From assembly GCF_900186535.1 (NCBI RefSeq), contig NZ_FYDE01000005.1, positions 1,774,895-1,838,894 on the forward strand: a stretch of DNA of 64,000 nt. The letters are read 5' to 3'. The stretch's first letter is position 1, and each line of letters opens with the position of its first letter. The notes below the pieces were generated by a model. The model was not told where the DNA came from. It did no database searches and saw nothing but the letters and a program-made list of their open reading frames with translations. The position numbers and the translations under genes are program-made. This stretch comes from Marasmitruncus massiliensis (GTDB lineage Bacteria > Bacillota > Clostridia > Oscillospirales > Ruminococcaceae). Of this stretch, positions 8,858-17,588 are shown piece by piece.

Positions 8858-9333
8858 TAAAGTCTATTTTCTATTAAATCAATGATGGTACAGTTGTAAC
8901 GCATGGAACCGTTCGTAAGAAAAACATATGTAAAATCTGTACACCAGACCTGATTGGCTTTGTCTGCCATAAAGTTTCGCTCCAACAGGTTTGGATAGGT
9001 TTTGTGGGCATGTCCCTTTTTGTACCCAGGGCGCTTACGGCGGCAGACACATTGCAGATGAAGCTCTTTGTTCATATATTTGTGAACCGTAGTTTTACTT
9101 AAAAGCATCTGGTTTCTTGCAAGGAAAACACGCGTACTCCTATGGCCAAGGATTCCGCTGAATTCATGATAGATATCCTTGATCTTACAGCAAATCTCAC
9201 TTTTCTTTCCATGGTAAGCAGTCTTGGTTTGTTTCAGATAATTGTAGTATGCGTTTGGAAATATTCTCATTCGTTTTAACAGCCAACGGGTTCCGAAATT
9301 CCTCTGATGTATTTCAATGAATCGATATGCCAC
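8858..9333 (-). pseudogene. IS3-family transposase OrfB fragment (3' end lost)
   Basis: N-terminal part of an IS3/IS150-type OrfB transposase. It starts with a GTG that overlaps the OrfA stop (TAGTG). Visible parts are the HTH_21-like region (RFIEIHQRNFGTRWLLKRM) and the start of the integrase core, with catalytic Asp in VWCTDFTY and a second Asp in TIIDL. The third catalytic residue (Glu) is missing: after about residue 155 the open frame simply runs through the antisense of the AraC gene, to 8779. The true IS sequence therefore ends near 8858-8870. It cannot encode an active enzyme. Confidence 0.8.
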
Positions 9334-9418
9334 TAATTGATTCCCTTCGCAAAGAATGCCGCTGCTTTTTTTAGAAAGTCGTTTTCCTTTAGATATTGTA
9401 ATTCATTAGGCAAGAGCG
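9333..9418 (-). pseudogene. IS3-family OrfA C-terminal fragment
   Basis: The reverse strand just upstream of OrfB reads LPNELQYLKENDFLKKAA followed by AFFAKGINQ and a stop at 9333-9335. This is the usual leucine-zipper-like C-terminus of IS3 OrfA proteins. The N-terminal helix-turn-helix part is absent, so both ends of this insertion sequence are missing. Confidence 0.65.
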
Positions 9419-9448
9419 TTACAAGTTTACTACAAAGGGGCGTTCTCA

Positions 9449-10075
9449 GTGATGTTTATGGCCAAACATAGAGACAGCATTGCCGCAATTCTTATAGTTG
9501 CGGGATTTTCCATATGGATTCCTATATTTATTTTTAATTTGTCTGCATTATATTTTTTCGTATCTTCTGCGTTTGGGATTATGGCATTAGTTATTTTAGG
9601 CAACAAAAGACCAAAAAAGGTTCGCGCGGCATTATGCTTCCTTTTAATTATTTGCTTTTTTATATTTGTTATGGTTGGTTATATTATCGAATTTGCAAAT
9701 AATTCGAAAATAAACAGAACAGTTATGAAGTTGGCTCCTAAACATACTCAAGCAATCAAAGTTACCCAGATTTATGATTTGATAAATCAGCCTGAATCAG
9801 TATATATTTATTTTGGAGGCACAACCTGTACTGCTTGCATTAACTTTCAGAAAGTATTTGAATTAGTTTATGATAACCCTGAACCCACTGTTTACTATTA
9901 TAATGCCGAAGAAATGCCAATTGATGAGGCCAAAGCAGTTTTTGCAGAACTTGGGCTTAAATATGTTCCTATAATTGTTAAAATTGATAAAGGTGTTATT
10001 ACTGATAGTGTTAACAATGCAGATCGCAATCAAATCAAACAATTATTGATGTGTACAACTAAGAGTCATATCTAG
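9449..10075 (+). CDS. Membrane-anchored thioredoxin-fold protein with CTAC motif
   Basis: 208 aa, function unknown. Two or three hydrophobic segments fill about the first 90 residues (SIAAILIVAGFSIWIPIFIF; LICFFIFVMVGYIIEF). A compact domain facing outside follows, reading VYIYFGGTTCTACINFQKVF with a C-x-x-C pair where thioredoxins have theirs, then a NAEE...VPIIVKI segment matching the second half of the fold. It may reduce or shuttle disulfides at the membrane, or assist maturation of an exported peptide. It is AT-richer than its surroundings and lies between two insertion-sequence remnants, so it was probably acquired. Upstream AAAGGGG supports a start at 9449 or at the second ATG at 9455. 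Confidence 0.65.
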   Translation: MMFMAKHRDSIAAILIVAGFSIWIPIFIFNLSALYFFVSSAFGIMALVILGNKRPKKVRAALCFLLIICFFIFVMVGYIIEFANNSKINRTVMKLAPKHTQAIKVTQIYDLINQPESVYIYFGGTTCTACINFQKVFELVYDNPEPTVYYYNAEEMPIDEAKAVFAELGLKYVPIIVKIDKGVITDSVNNADRNQIKQLLMCTTKSHI

Positions 10076-10093
10076 CAGATAAAGTAAACACCA

Positions 10094-10609
10094 GTGCGGT
10101 ATCTAGGGGACTTTTTCCTCGATTCCTGTAGTCCCTGTGAGGCCGCTCAGTATTGTAATGAACAAGCCACAGATCCAGAGATCTACCTAATAGTTTTCAC
10201 TCCCAAATACAGAAGGAAGCAGATATATAACCAATTAAGGGCAGATATACAGCAAAACATAAGAGATTTATGTAAATGGAAGGGGGTAGAAATAATAGAA
10301 AGGCATATGATGCCGGATCACATCCATTTATTATTATCAATACCGCCCAAAATGAGTATTTCAAGTTTCATGGGGTACCTCAAAGGGAAGAGCAGCCTGA
10401 TGATATTTGATCGGCACGCAAATTTGAAGTACAAATATGGGAATAGACATTTTTGGGCACGAGGGTATTACGTGGACACAGTTGGTAGGAATAAGAAGCA
10501 GATTCAAGAATACATAAAAAAGCAACTGGAGGAGGACCAGCTAGCGGATCAGATGAGTCTAAAGGAGTACACAGACCCGTTTACGGGTAGCAAGAATACC
10601 AAGGCATAA
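10094..10609 (+). pseudogene. tnpA: IS200-type TnpA (Y1 HUH transposase), N-terminus altered
   Basis: Single-strand transposase of the IS200/IS605 family. The HUH metal site is visible (PDHIHLLL) and the catalytic Tyr lies in the GYYVDTVGRN stretch; IVFTPKYRRK and the C-terminal SLKEYTDPF are family hallmarks. The first 30 residues from the GTG at 10094 do not match the family. A more natural start, an ATG at 10158 reading MNK, lies in another frame, which suggests a small indel near 10175-10185 and a disrupted N-terminus. The core from about 10184 on is intact. There is no tnpB, as expected for IS200. Confidence 0.7.
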
Positions 10610-10611
10610 AA

Positions 10612-10737
10612 AAACACCCCTTTAGGGGTTGCCCGAAAAAGCAATGCAGGTGGCAGATCTTTCGGGACCCCTTAGGGGTATTGTTTGTATTGTGCCCTTC
10701 TAGGGCCATTCAAGCCTCCGGCTTAGCCGGAGGCTTT
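10612..10737 (+). repeat. IS200 right-end hairpins
   Basis: Directly after tnpA are two small CCCC-TTA-GGGG type hairpins (near 10614-10629 and 10669-10681). An 11-base-pair perfect hairpin follows at 10712-10736 (AAGCCTCCGGC, loop TTA, GCCGGAGGCTT). Strong subterminal hairpins are what Y1 transposases recognise. A weaker paired structure (GCGG...GGGAC with GTCCC...CCGC) at about 10096-10147 could be the left end. Confidence 0.6.
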
Positions 10738-10823
10738 GACTTATTTCCCGAAGATTATAAATGGCGCTATTGTATTACTATGTGTATCAGCATTGCCTTT
10801 GATTTCTAATCAAAAGGTTCATA

Positions 10824-11675
10824 CTAATATTCCAACAGATAATTATCAATGATTTGATTGGAGCCCAGCAGGGCATCGCTGTCCAGCTTCTTCTGGCGTA
10901 AATCCTTGTCGCTGTTCAGAAGGGCGCTGTACAGAACGTCCACGACATAAAGAAACATCAGGCTGTTTGAGAGCGACAAAGCGTTGCGGGTGATGATCTT
11001 AACGCTTGTGACAAACTTAAAATCCACAAGGCTGCTCAGCTTCGGAGAATCGTAGCTTGTTATGCTGAGTATCTTTGCGCCGCGATCCTTACAAATATTG
11101 ACCGCTTGAAAAATGTCGCGCATGAGGATGGACGGTACAATCACGGCCACAAGATCCCGACTCTGCACACCAGAGGCGAACATCCGCATACTATTGGCAT
11201 CGGTCACGCATTTTACATTCAGCCCCACCATGCTTAGCTTGAATTCCAATTCCATGGCGGCAAAAGCGGTACCGGCAGTAGAAAATATGTAGATACGGGT
11301 GGCGCTTTTGATACCGGCTACCGCTTGGAGGACGGTATTTTCATCCAGCATCGCGGAGGTATTCAGAATCATTTGGCGGTAATCGCGGCTGATAGATGAC
11401 GTAAAGGTCATATCCTCAGGCTCGCCGCGTTCTTTCATATTATTATAGTAATTTTCCTGGGCAAGCGCGACTTTAAAACTGTTGAAACCTTTGAAACCCA
11501 GCTTTTTGCAGAAACGATTGATGCTTGCCTCCGAAGTGTTTGTGTTTTTTGCGATGGCGGATATGGTGCTGGTAACCACATCCTCAGAATAATTCATCAC
11601 ATATTGAGCAATTTCGTTTTCGATGACGGTGAGGCTGGGCTGCATGGATATTATTTTAGATATGACAGCGGCCAT
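10824..11675 (-). CDS. RpiR/MurR-family transcriptional regulator
   Basis: DNA-binding regulator, 283 aa. An N-terminal HTH_6 domain (about 1-75; AIAKNTNTSEASINRFCKKL) is followed by a SIS sugar-phosphate-type domain (about 115-245; RIYIFSTAGTAFAAMELEFK and VAVIVPSI). The ATG at 11675 follows AAGAGGTGAT. It faces the FAD oxidoreductase operon across about 330 bases, and a palindrome that could be its operator lies just after that operon's promoter. Members usually bind phosphosugars, but this operon is not an obvious sugar pathway, so the effector is unknown. Confidence 0.9.
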   Translation of the reverse strand: MAAVISKIISMQPSLTVIENEIAQYVMNYSEDVVTSTISAIAKNTNTSEASINRFCKKLGFKGFNSFKVALAQENYYNNMKERGEPEDMTFTSSISRDYRQMILNTSAMLDENTVLQAVAGIKSATRIYIFSTAGTAFAAMELEFKLSMVGLNVKCVTDANSMRMFASGVQSRDLVAVIVPSILMRDIFQAVNICKDRGAKILSITSYDSPKLSSLVDFKFVTSVKIITRNALSLSNSLMFLYVVDVLYSALLNSDKDLRQKKLDSDALLGSNQIIDNYLLEY

Positions 11676-11853
11676 AGAATATCACCTCTTTTGTATGACA
11701 AAGACATACCAAGAATCGTTTTCCAAAATTTCACTACTTGAATTCATAATGATTATACAACTATAGCATAAATAAAACAATCAGTAAATATCATGCTATT
11801 AAAAAGAAAATATCAAAAACTATCAATCGATATAAAAAAATCTATCAAAATGA

Positions 11854-11882
11854 TTGACATTATTTGAAAGCAGTGCTAATAT
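11854..11882 (+). promoter_or_regulatory. Promoter of the FAD oxidoreductase/HyuA operon
   Basis: TTGACA at 11854-11859, a 17-base spacer and TAATAT at 11877-11882: a near-ideal sigma-A promoter reading toward the oxidoreductase gene. Transcription would begin near 11889, leaving a leader of about 120 bases. Confidence 0.7.
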
Positions 11883-11894
11883 TATCCTATAATA

Positions 11895-11913
11895 TTTATC
11901 AAAGTGTGATAAA
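11895..11913. promoter_or_regulatory. Candidate operator palindrome for the RpiR regulator
   Basis: Perfect inverted repeat TTTATCA-AAGTG-TGATAAA, a few bases after the predicted transcription start. A repressor bound here would block the operon. Assigning it to the divergent RpiR protein is inference from position. Confidence 0.5.
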
Positions 11914-12012
11914 TTTAGTTATAATGTACATATAAAATTTTAATCGCTACTGTAACATGTTGTTTTATCCCGTCCAGTCCCAACTTAAATTTTCAACAAA
12001 GGCGGTATGACA

Positions 12013-13386
12013 ATGGCAAATTCAATTTATGACCGGCAATTTGATGTTATTGTTGCGGGAGGAGGGGTATCCGGCTGCGCCGCCGCAGTTGCGGCCGCCC
12101 GTTGTGGCGCCGACGTGCTGGTGGTGGAACAAGGCGGATACCTCGGAGGAACTCTGACAAGCTGTGGGGTAGGACCCATGATGACTTTTCACGCCGGTGA
12201 AAAGCAGGTAATCCGCGGCTTCATGCAGGAAGTAGTGGACGCGCTTGTAAATAGGGGATATTCTCCCGGGCATGTACCGGACACCAAGCAGTACACTGAT
12301 ACGGTGACGCCCTTTAACGCCGAGGGATTAAAGCTTGTACTCGACGAACTGTTGACCAGTGCCGGCGCAACGCTGTTATTCCACAGCTTTATCGGAGCGG
12401 TAAACCGGGAGGGCGATCGGCTCACCGGGCTGACTGTTTGTAACAAGGATGGGTTAAATTCGATAAAGGCCAAAGTGATTATCGACGCTACCGGCGACGG
12501 GGATATTGCCGCCTGGGCCGGAGCGGTAATGACCCGGGGCCGCCCTGAGGACGGCGCGGCGCAGCCCATGACAATGAAAATGAAATACTGCAATGTAAAC
12601 ACCAAGGTACTGAAAGCGCATGTGTTGATGAATTTAGAGGATTTCCCGCAGATGAGAGAACATGCCGATCTGCTGCGCCGCGACATTCCGATGGACCTCG
12701 AGGGGTTTTCCGGTGAGGTGGCGCAGGCCAAGGCGGCCGGGGAGCTGGAGATGGCGCGGGAAAACATCCTGATGTTTGCTACCGACAGGGAGGGCGAGTA
12801 CATACTGAACACCACCCGCATCATTGAGCATGATGCTACAAGCGCGGCGAGCCTCAGCGATGCCGAGCTCGTCGGCCGCAGACAATGTGATCAGCTTGAC
12901 CGTTTTATGCGCAAATATGTGCCCGGCTTTAAAAATGCCCTGCTGGAATTCACCGGCCCTTCAGTTGGAGTGCGCGGCTCGAGACAATTGGTCGGACGTT
13001 ACACCCTCACCGCCGCGGATATCCTTGCGTGCAGGCGTTTTGACAGTGTAATCGCTCACTCCGGCTACCCTATTGACATACACAACCCCAAAGGGGAAGG
13101 GACAACCAGCACTTTTTTAAACGAACGCGGAAGCTATTATGACATCCCTCTCGAGGTGATGATATGCGAAGAGATCGCCAATCTTGTCGTGACCGGCCGA
13201 TGCTGTTCCGCCACTTTTGAAGCGCAGGCATCCCTGCGATTGTCTCCCAGCGCCGGTGCGATGGGGCAGGCGGCGGGAGTCGCGGCTGCTCAGGCTGCCT
13301 CGAAGGGCGGCGATGTGAGCGGTGTGGACGTTGCCGCCGTGCAGGCCGCGCTCAGAGAACAGGGCGCATATCTTGAAGTCAGATAA
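12013..13386 (+). CDS. FAD-dependent oxidoreductase (FAD_oxidored/fumarate-reductase-like fold)
   Basis: Flavoprotein, 457 aa. The Rossmann dinucleotide site is FDVIVAGGGVSGCAAAVAAA (GxGxxG-like), with the acidic residue ending the second strand (VLVVEQGGYLGG). The late FAD-contact region is VVTGRCCSATFEAQASLRLS followed by GAMGQAAG. I choose the ATG at 12013 because AAAGGCGG lies seven bases before it; an ATG at 12007 is too close. The reaction is unknown. It is the first gene of an operon with a permease, a HyuA-like protein and a small HEFFH protein, so it may oxidise or reduce the imported compound before ring or amide cleavage. Confidence 0.85.
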   Translation: MANSIYDRQFDVIVAGGGVSGCAAAVAAARCGADVLVVEQGGYLGGTLTSCGVGPMMTFHAGEKQVIRGFMQEVVDALVNRGYSPGHVPDTKQYTDTVTPFNAEGLKLVLDELLTSAGATLLFHSFIGAVNREGDRLTGLTVCNKDGLNSIKAKVIIDATGDGDIAAWAGAVMTRGRPEDGAAQPMTMKMKYCNVNTKVLKAHVLMNLEDFPQMREHADLLRRDIPMDLEGFSGEVAQAKAAGELEMARENILMFATDREGEYILNTTRIIEHDATSAASLSDAELVGRRQCDQLDRFMRKYVPGFKNALLEFTGPSVGVRGSRQLVGRYTLTAADILACRRFDSVIAHSGYPIDIHNPKGEGTTSTFLNERGSYYDIPLEVMICEEIANLVVTGRCCSATFEAQASLRLSPSAGAMGQAAGVAAAQAASKGGDVSGVDVAAVQAALREQGAYLEVR

Positions 13387-13481
13387 ATGAAAATTGAGCA
13401 ATAATCAGTTCAGGCTTTACATCTCATTTTTTACCGGTTTATTTTGGCGAGGCCGCCAATAGAATATGAGGAGGAATTATT

Positions 13482-14774
13482 ATGGCAACCGTACAGGCAA
13501 TCGGCATCTTTATCATCTTTGCGGCGTGCGTGGCGCTTATGATGCTCCGCAAGCTGCCAACCATCCTTGCCCTGCCAATCATGGCCGTGGGCATTGCGCT
13601 GGTAGCCGGCATTCCTTTCATGTCGTCAGACGGTGAAAAGTTCACCATAGCCAAGGACGTGCTTGAAGGCGGCGCGATGCGCATGAGTACAGCGATCGCC
13701 GGGCTTCTTTTCGGCGGATGGTTCGGAAAGATACTCACCAAGGTCGGCATCACACGCACCATTATTCGCAAAGCGGCTGAGTTGGCGGGAGACAAGCCTC
13801 TGCCAATTGCTCTGGCCTTCCTGCTTGTCTGCTCTATCATTTTTGCTGCGGCCAACGGGTTGGGCATGGTCATCCTTGTGGGTACGATCATTGTCCCCAT
13901 CATGATCAGCGCCGGAGTCGACCCCTTGACAGCCGGCGCCGTACTCCTGCTGTCCAATGGCATTGGGGTGACTTTCAGTGTAGGTACGCTGGGTGTTTAC
14001 ATAGACACTTTGGGCCTCCCCCTGGAAACAGTCACTGGTTATTCCTGGCTGTGCGGGATTCCGCTGATCGTTGTCTCGGTGGTAATGCTGGTGTTCTGGA
14101 TTACCAAAAGTCGCAAGACCCGTAAAGCTTGGGCAATGCCGACATTGGAGGGGGAGCAGGTTTCCAGTGAAAGGAATGTCCGTACCATCGCCTTGATCAG
14201 CCCGCTGGTTCCCATTGTGCTGGTATTTGCGTTAAAAATGCAGCTGGTACCCGCAATCATGGTCGGCATCGTGGTCACGCTGATTCTCTCCACCCCCAAG
14301 AACGTGGTGCAGGTGGTTTCCAGCGGCTTCGTCGAGGGCATTCAGGATACGGCGGGAGCGGCGGCGCTGATGATCGGCATCGGTATGGTGCTGAAGTCTG
14401 TCATGGCTCCGGAGGTTGCCGCCGTACTCAATCCAGTGATCTCCGTTATTATTCCCGGTAATCCGATCATGTTCGTTTTGCTGTTCGGCTTGCTGAGCTT
14501 CCTGGCGATTTATCGCGGCCCTCTCAATGTATGGGGACTTGGCAGCGGGATCGTTGCCCTTCTGGCAGCCTCCGGCATGAATCCCATCGCCGCCATGGTA
14601 GCGCTGCGTCTGGATTCCAACGTGCAGTCGGTATGCGATCCTACCAATTCCCACAATGTCTGGGTATCCGACTTTACGAAAACCGATGTTAACGAATTTT
14701 TGAAAAAAACGATTTTATGGATCATGGCCTCTACTTTCGCAGGCCTGATCATAGCAAGCTTTATTGTGTTATAA
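13482..14774 (+). CDS. Ion-transporter-superfamily permease (CitMHS/GntP-like)
   Basis: Integral membrane transporter, 430 aa, with about 11-12 hydrophobic segments throughout. The two internal halves each have a Gly/Asn-rich hairpin (FAAANGLGMVILVGTIIVP; FLAIYRGPLNVWGLGSG), as in the ion transporter superfamily that carries organic acids such as citrate, gluconate or C4-dicarboxylates with H+ or Na+. AGGAGG lies upstream (13467-13473). It sits between the oxidoreductase and the HyuA gene and is presumably the uptake route for that pathway's substrate, most likely a small carboxylate or cyclic amide. Confidence 0.75.
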   Translation: MATVQAIGIFIIFAACVALMMLRKLPTILALPIMAVGIALVAGIPFMSSDGEKFTIAKDVLEGGAMRMSTAIAGLLFGGWFGKILTKVGITRTIIRKAAELAGDKPLPIALAFLLVCSIIFAAANGLGMVILVGTIIVPIMISAGVDPLTAGAVLLLSNGIGVTFSVGTLGVYIDTLGLPLETVTGYSWLCGIPLIVVSVVMLVFWITKSRKTRKAWAMPTLEGEQVSSERNVRTIALISPLVPIVLVFALKMQLVPAIMVGIVVTLILSTPKNVVQVVSSGFVEGIQDTAGAAALMIGIGMVLKSVMAPEVAAVLNPVISVIIPGNPIMFVLLFGLLSFLAIYRGPLNVWGLGSGIVALLAASGMNPIAAMVALRLDSNVQSVCDPTNSHNVWVSDFTKTDVNEFLKKTILWIMASTFAGLIIASFIVL

Positions 14775-14796
14775 CAAAGATTTTGGAGGCCATTAG

Positions 14797-16932
14797 ATGG
14801 GCAAGGTCAGAATAGGAATCGATGTCGGCGGGACTTTCACCGATGCGGTTGTGATTGACAATAACAGTTTTGAGGTCATCGCGAAGAAAAAGATACCAAC
14901 AACCCATCGTGAGGGTGTAGCTCATGGAGTTGTGCAGATTATTTCCGAACTGATGAAGGAACACGGTATTCTGCCACAGGACGTAACGTTTATCGCCCAT
15001 GGTACGACGCAAGCCACCAACGCGCTTTTGGAAGGCGACGTGGCCAGTGTCGGAGTCGTAGGCATGGCGACCGGTATGGATGCGTACGGCGCCAGGAACG
15101 ATACTGCCATTGAGAACATAGAGCTCGCGCCGGGCAAATATCTGAAAAGCGCCGCCACATTTTTAGACAGCAGGCAGATGACCGATGAAGACATCGAATC
15201 CGCTATAACCGGGCTGCTTGGGCGTGGGGCGCAGGTCATCGTCGCCAGCGAAGCCTTCGGCGTGGATGACCCCGCCAACGAGCTCAGGGTCATGCAAAAA
15301 GCGCGCGACAGGGGTTTATACAGTACCGGAGGCCATGAGATCAGCCAACTATACGGCCTTAAAATGCGCACCCGAACCGCCGTGGTCAACGCCAGCCTGA
15401 TCCCGAAAATGGTGGAGACGGCTGATATGACCGAACAGGCGGTTAAGGATACCAAAATAGAGTCCGACCTGATGATCATGCGTTGTGACGGCGGCGTAAT
15501 GAGCATCGACGAAATGCGGGGGCGCCCGATTCTGACCATGCTTTCCGGACTTGCCGCAGGGGTAGCCGGAGCCCTGATGTATGAAAAGATATCCGACGGT
15601 ATTTTCTTCGAGGCGGGAGGCACCAGCGTCGATATCAGCGTGATTAAAAACGGCAGAGTCATGATCAAGTATGCGCAGGTGGGCGGCCACAAGACCTATC
15701 TGCAAAGCCTGGACGTGCGGACCCTCGGTGTGGCGGGTGGCAGCATGATACGCGTCAGGGACGGCAAAATCGTCGACGTAGGCCCACGCAGCGCACACAT
15801 AGCGGGGCTTGAATATGAATGCTTTGCCTCCGAGGGCGCAGTCGCCGGCCCCAAGATCCGCCTGGTCAGCCCGCGTTCCGAAGATCCCTGCGAATACGCC
15901 GTCGCCGTCGCTCAGGACGGCGCGGAATATTCGCTCACGCTGGCCGGAGCCGCCAACCTTCTGGGATATGTGCCGGAAGGCGACTACGCCCGCGGCGTGC
16001 AGGCTTCCGCCAGAGCGGCCTGGCAGGCGCTGGGCGAGCATATGGGGACCGGAGCAGAACAGGCGGCCCGGCAGGCGATTGATCTGGCAACAGACAAGCT
16101 GGCTGCCGTGGTGGAGGATCTTATAGACGAGTATGAACTGGACAGGGGCTACATCACGCTGGTAGGCGGCGGCGGCAGCGGATCGGTGGTCGTGAACGCG
16201 CTGGCGGAAAAGATGGGAGTTAAATGCAGGATCGCCAAAAATGCGCCCTACATTTCTACCATCGGCGTGGCCCTTGCCATGGTCCGTGAGCAGTTGGAGC
16301 GTACCGTCCAAAGTCCCACCGACGCCGATATCAAAAAGATACGCGCCGACGTCATCGAACAGATCGTCCGGTCCGGCGCGAAGGAAGAAACGGTCGACGT
16401 AGCGATCGAGATAGATGCGCAGAAAAACATCCTGCGGGCAATCGCTACCGGCGCCACCGAGCTCAGGCAAAAAGACCCGGGCGCGGGCACCGCATCGAAG
16501 GAGCAGCTGAAACAGGTCGCCGCCGAAGCGCTCGGCGTGGAGCACGATCAGGCCCAGTTTGCCTGCTCTGCCGGCCGCTGGTCTGTGTTCCACGCTAAGG
16601 TGCCGAGAAAAGCGCTGTTCGGGTTCATTAAACGCTCGACGCAAAGGCTCGCTGTGGTGGACAGGGAGGGCGTGGTACATCTGCGCAGGGAAAATGTCCG
16701 GTATCTCAAGTTCCGCAAAAAGGACAGGGAGCGCAGCTTCAACCCTTTCCTGGACGAAAATACGACCTATTCTGACGCCAACGCCACGATACCCAAGGTG
16801 TTCATATTCTACAAGGAAAAGATGCTCGATTTGACCGGTATACAGACCGCCGATCAGCTTTATTCCATTTTGGACCTGGAAACTGAACTGTTACAGCCGG
16901 AAGAGGAAATCATCGCGGCAATGTATAAATAA
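14797..16932 (+). CDS. Hydantoinase/oxoprolinase A-family protein
   Basis: 711 aa, Hydant_A_N plus Hydantoinase_A domains (actin-like ATPase fold). Residues 5-15 (RIGIDVGGTFTD) and the phosphate loops HGTTQATNALLE, FEAGGTSVDIS and LVGGGGSGSVVV are clear. The family uses ATP to activate amide or lactam carbonyls (hydantoins, 5-oxoproline) or acetone-type ketones. No HyuB/oxoprolinase B partner is present, which is unusual, so the actual reaction cannot be named. The ribosome site TTTTGGAGG precedes the ATG. The last 170 residues are less conserved and may be the partner-binding part. Confidence 0.87.
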   Translation: MGKVRIGIDVGGTFTDAVVIDNNSFEVIAKKKIPTTHREGVAHGVVQIISELMKEHGILPQDVTFIAHGTTQATNALLEGDVASVGVVGMATGMDAYGARNDTAIENIELAPGKYLKSAATFLDSRQMTDEDIESAITGLLGRGAQVIVASEAFGVDDPANELRVMQKARDRGLYSTGGHEISQLYGLKMRTRTAVVNASLIPKMVETADMTEQAVKDTKIESDLMIMRCDGGVMSIDEMRGRPILTMLSGLAAGVAGALMYEKISDGIFFEAGGTSVDISVIKNGRVMIKYAQVGGHKTYLQSLDVRTLGVAGGSMIRVRDGKIVDVGPRSAHIAGLEYECFASEGAVAGPKIRLVSPRSEDPCEYAVAVAQDGAEYSLTLAGAANLLGYVPEGDYARGVQASARAAWQALGEHMGTGAEQAARQAIDLATDKLAAVVEDLIDEYELDRGYITLVGGGGSGSVVVNALAEKMGVKCRIAKNAPYISTIGVALAMVREQLERTVQSPTDADIKKIRADVIEQIVRSGAKEETVDVAIEIDAQKNILRAIATGATELRQKDPGAGTASKEQLKQVAAEALGVEHDQAQFACSAGRWSVFHAKVPRKALFGFIKRSTQRLAVVDREGVVHLRRENVRYLKFRKKDRERSFNPFLDENTTYSDANATIPKVFIFYKEKMLDLTGIQTADQLYSILDLETELLQPEEEIIAAMYK

Positions 16933-16943
16933 AGGAGAAGCGA

Positions 16944-17588
16944 ATGATCGATGACCGTATACTCGCGCTGTATGAGCTCTCACAGGATATGCTCTTTCAT
17001 AAAATCCCCGCCGGTCGGCTGAATTACTATATCGACGGTTCTCTGGCGGCCGGCGAAGCGGCGGCACGGCAGTTTTCCGGATGTGATATTTTCGATCTTT
17101 ACCGCCAGTATGGAATTGTCGTGGATTACCGGACCAATCGCAGTTCAAGCTTCGGCGTCACGCTGCGTGGTCAGGCAGTCATGGGCGAGAAAGAGTGCAG
17201 GGTGGAACTATATACCGATTCCATCCGGGCACTGGTGGAGCACAGTAATTATGACGGCTTGCCGGAACTAAATTATGACCGCGCGCTGCGTATTCACCTT
17301 TCTCATGAATTTTTCCACTTTTGGGAGTATAAAACAGGAACATCGGTAACGGAGCAGCTGGACAGTGTGGAAACCATAAGGCTGTTCGGCCTTTCGCGAA
17401 AGGCAAAGATTAACCGTTGCGGCGAGGTTGCCGCGCATGCGTTCGCCAAGAGGCTGCTCGGGCTTCCCTGCCTTCCGAACCTGTACGATTATATTTACCT
17501 GATCGGTACCGGCAGAATGGCGCGAGGGGCTTTTGAGTCCAGGATTGAGACTTTAACGGAGATACTGGCGCCAGTGAAGGCCATTTAA
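16944..17588 (+). CDS. Putative zinc metallopeptidase-like protein with HEFFH motif
   Basis: 214 aa, not a named family I recognise. Residues about 117-121 read HEFFH (HExxH zinc site), followed about 45 residues later by GEVAAHAFAKRLLGLP, where a third zinc ligand (Glu or His) would fit; this layout recalls ImmA/IrrE-like (M78) peptidases. It has no signal peptide or membrane helix. It starts 11 bases after the HyuA stop with AAAGGAGAAGCG upstream, so it belongs to the operon. It could be a zinc hydrolase acting on the opened product, or a regulatory protease; both are inference. Confidence 0.6.
   Translation: MIDDRILALYELSQDMLFHKIPAGRLNYYIDGSLAAGEAAARQFSGCDIFDLYRQYGIVVDYRTNRSSSFGVTLRGQAVMGEKECRVELYTDSIRALVEHSNYDGLPELNYDRALRIHLSHEFFHFWEYKTGTSVTEQLDSVETIRLFGLSRKAKINRCGEVAAHAFAKRLLGLPCLPNLYDYIYLIGTGRMARGAFESRIETLTEILAPVKAI

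Noticed and set aside
15349-16680. 443-codon minus-strand frame inside the HyuA gene
   Set aside because: Shadow of a GC-rich coding region; composition is His/Arg/Gly-rich and matches no family, whereas the plus frame has all HyuA motifs.
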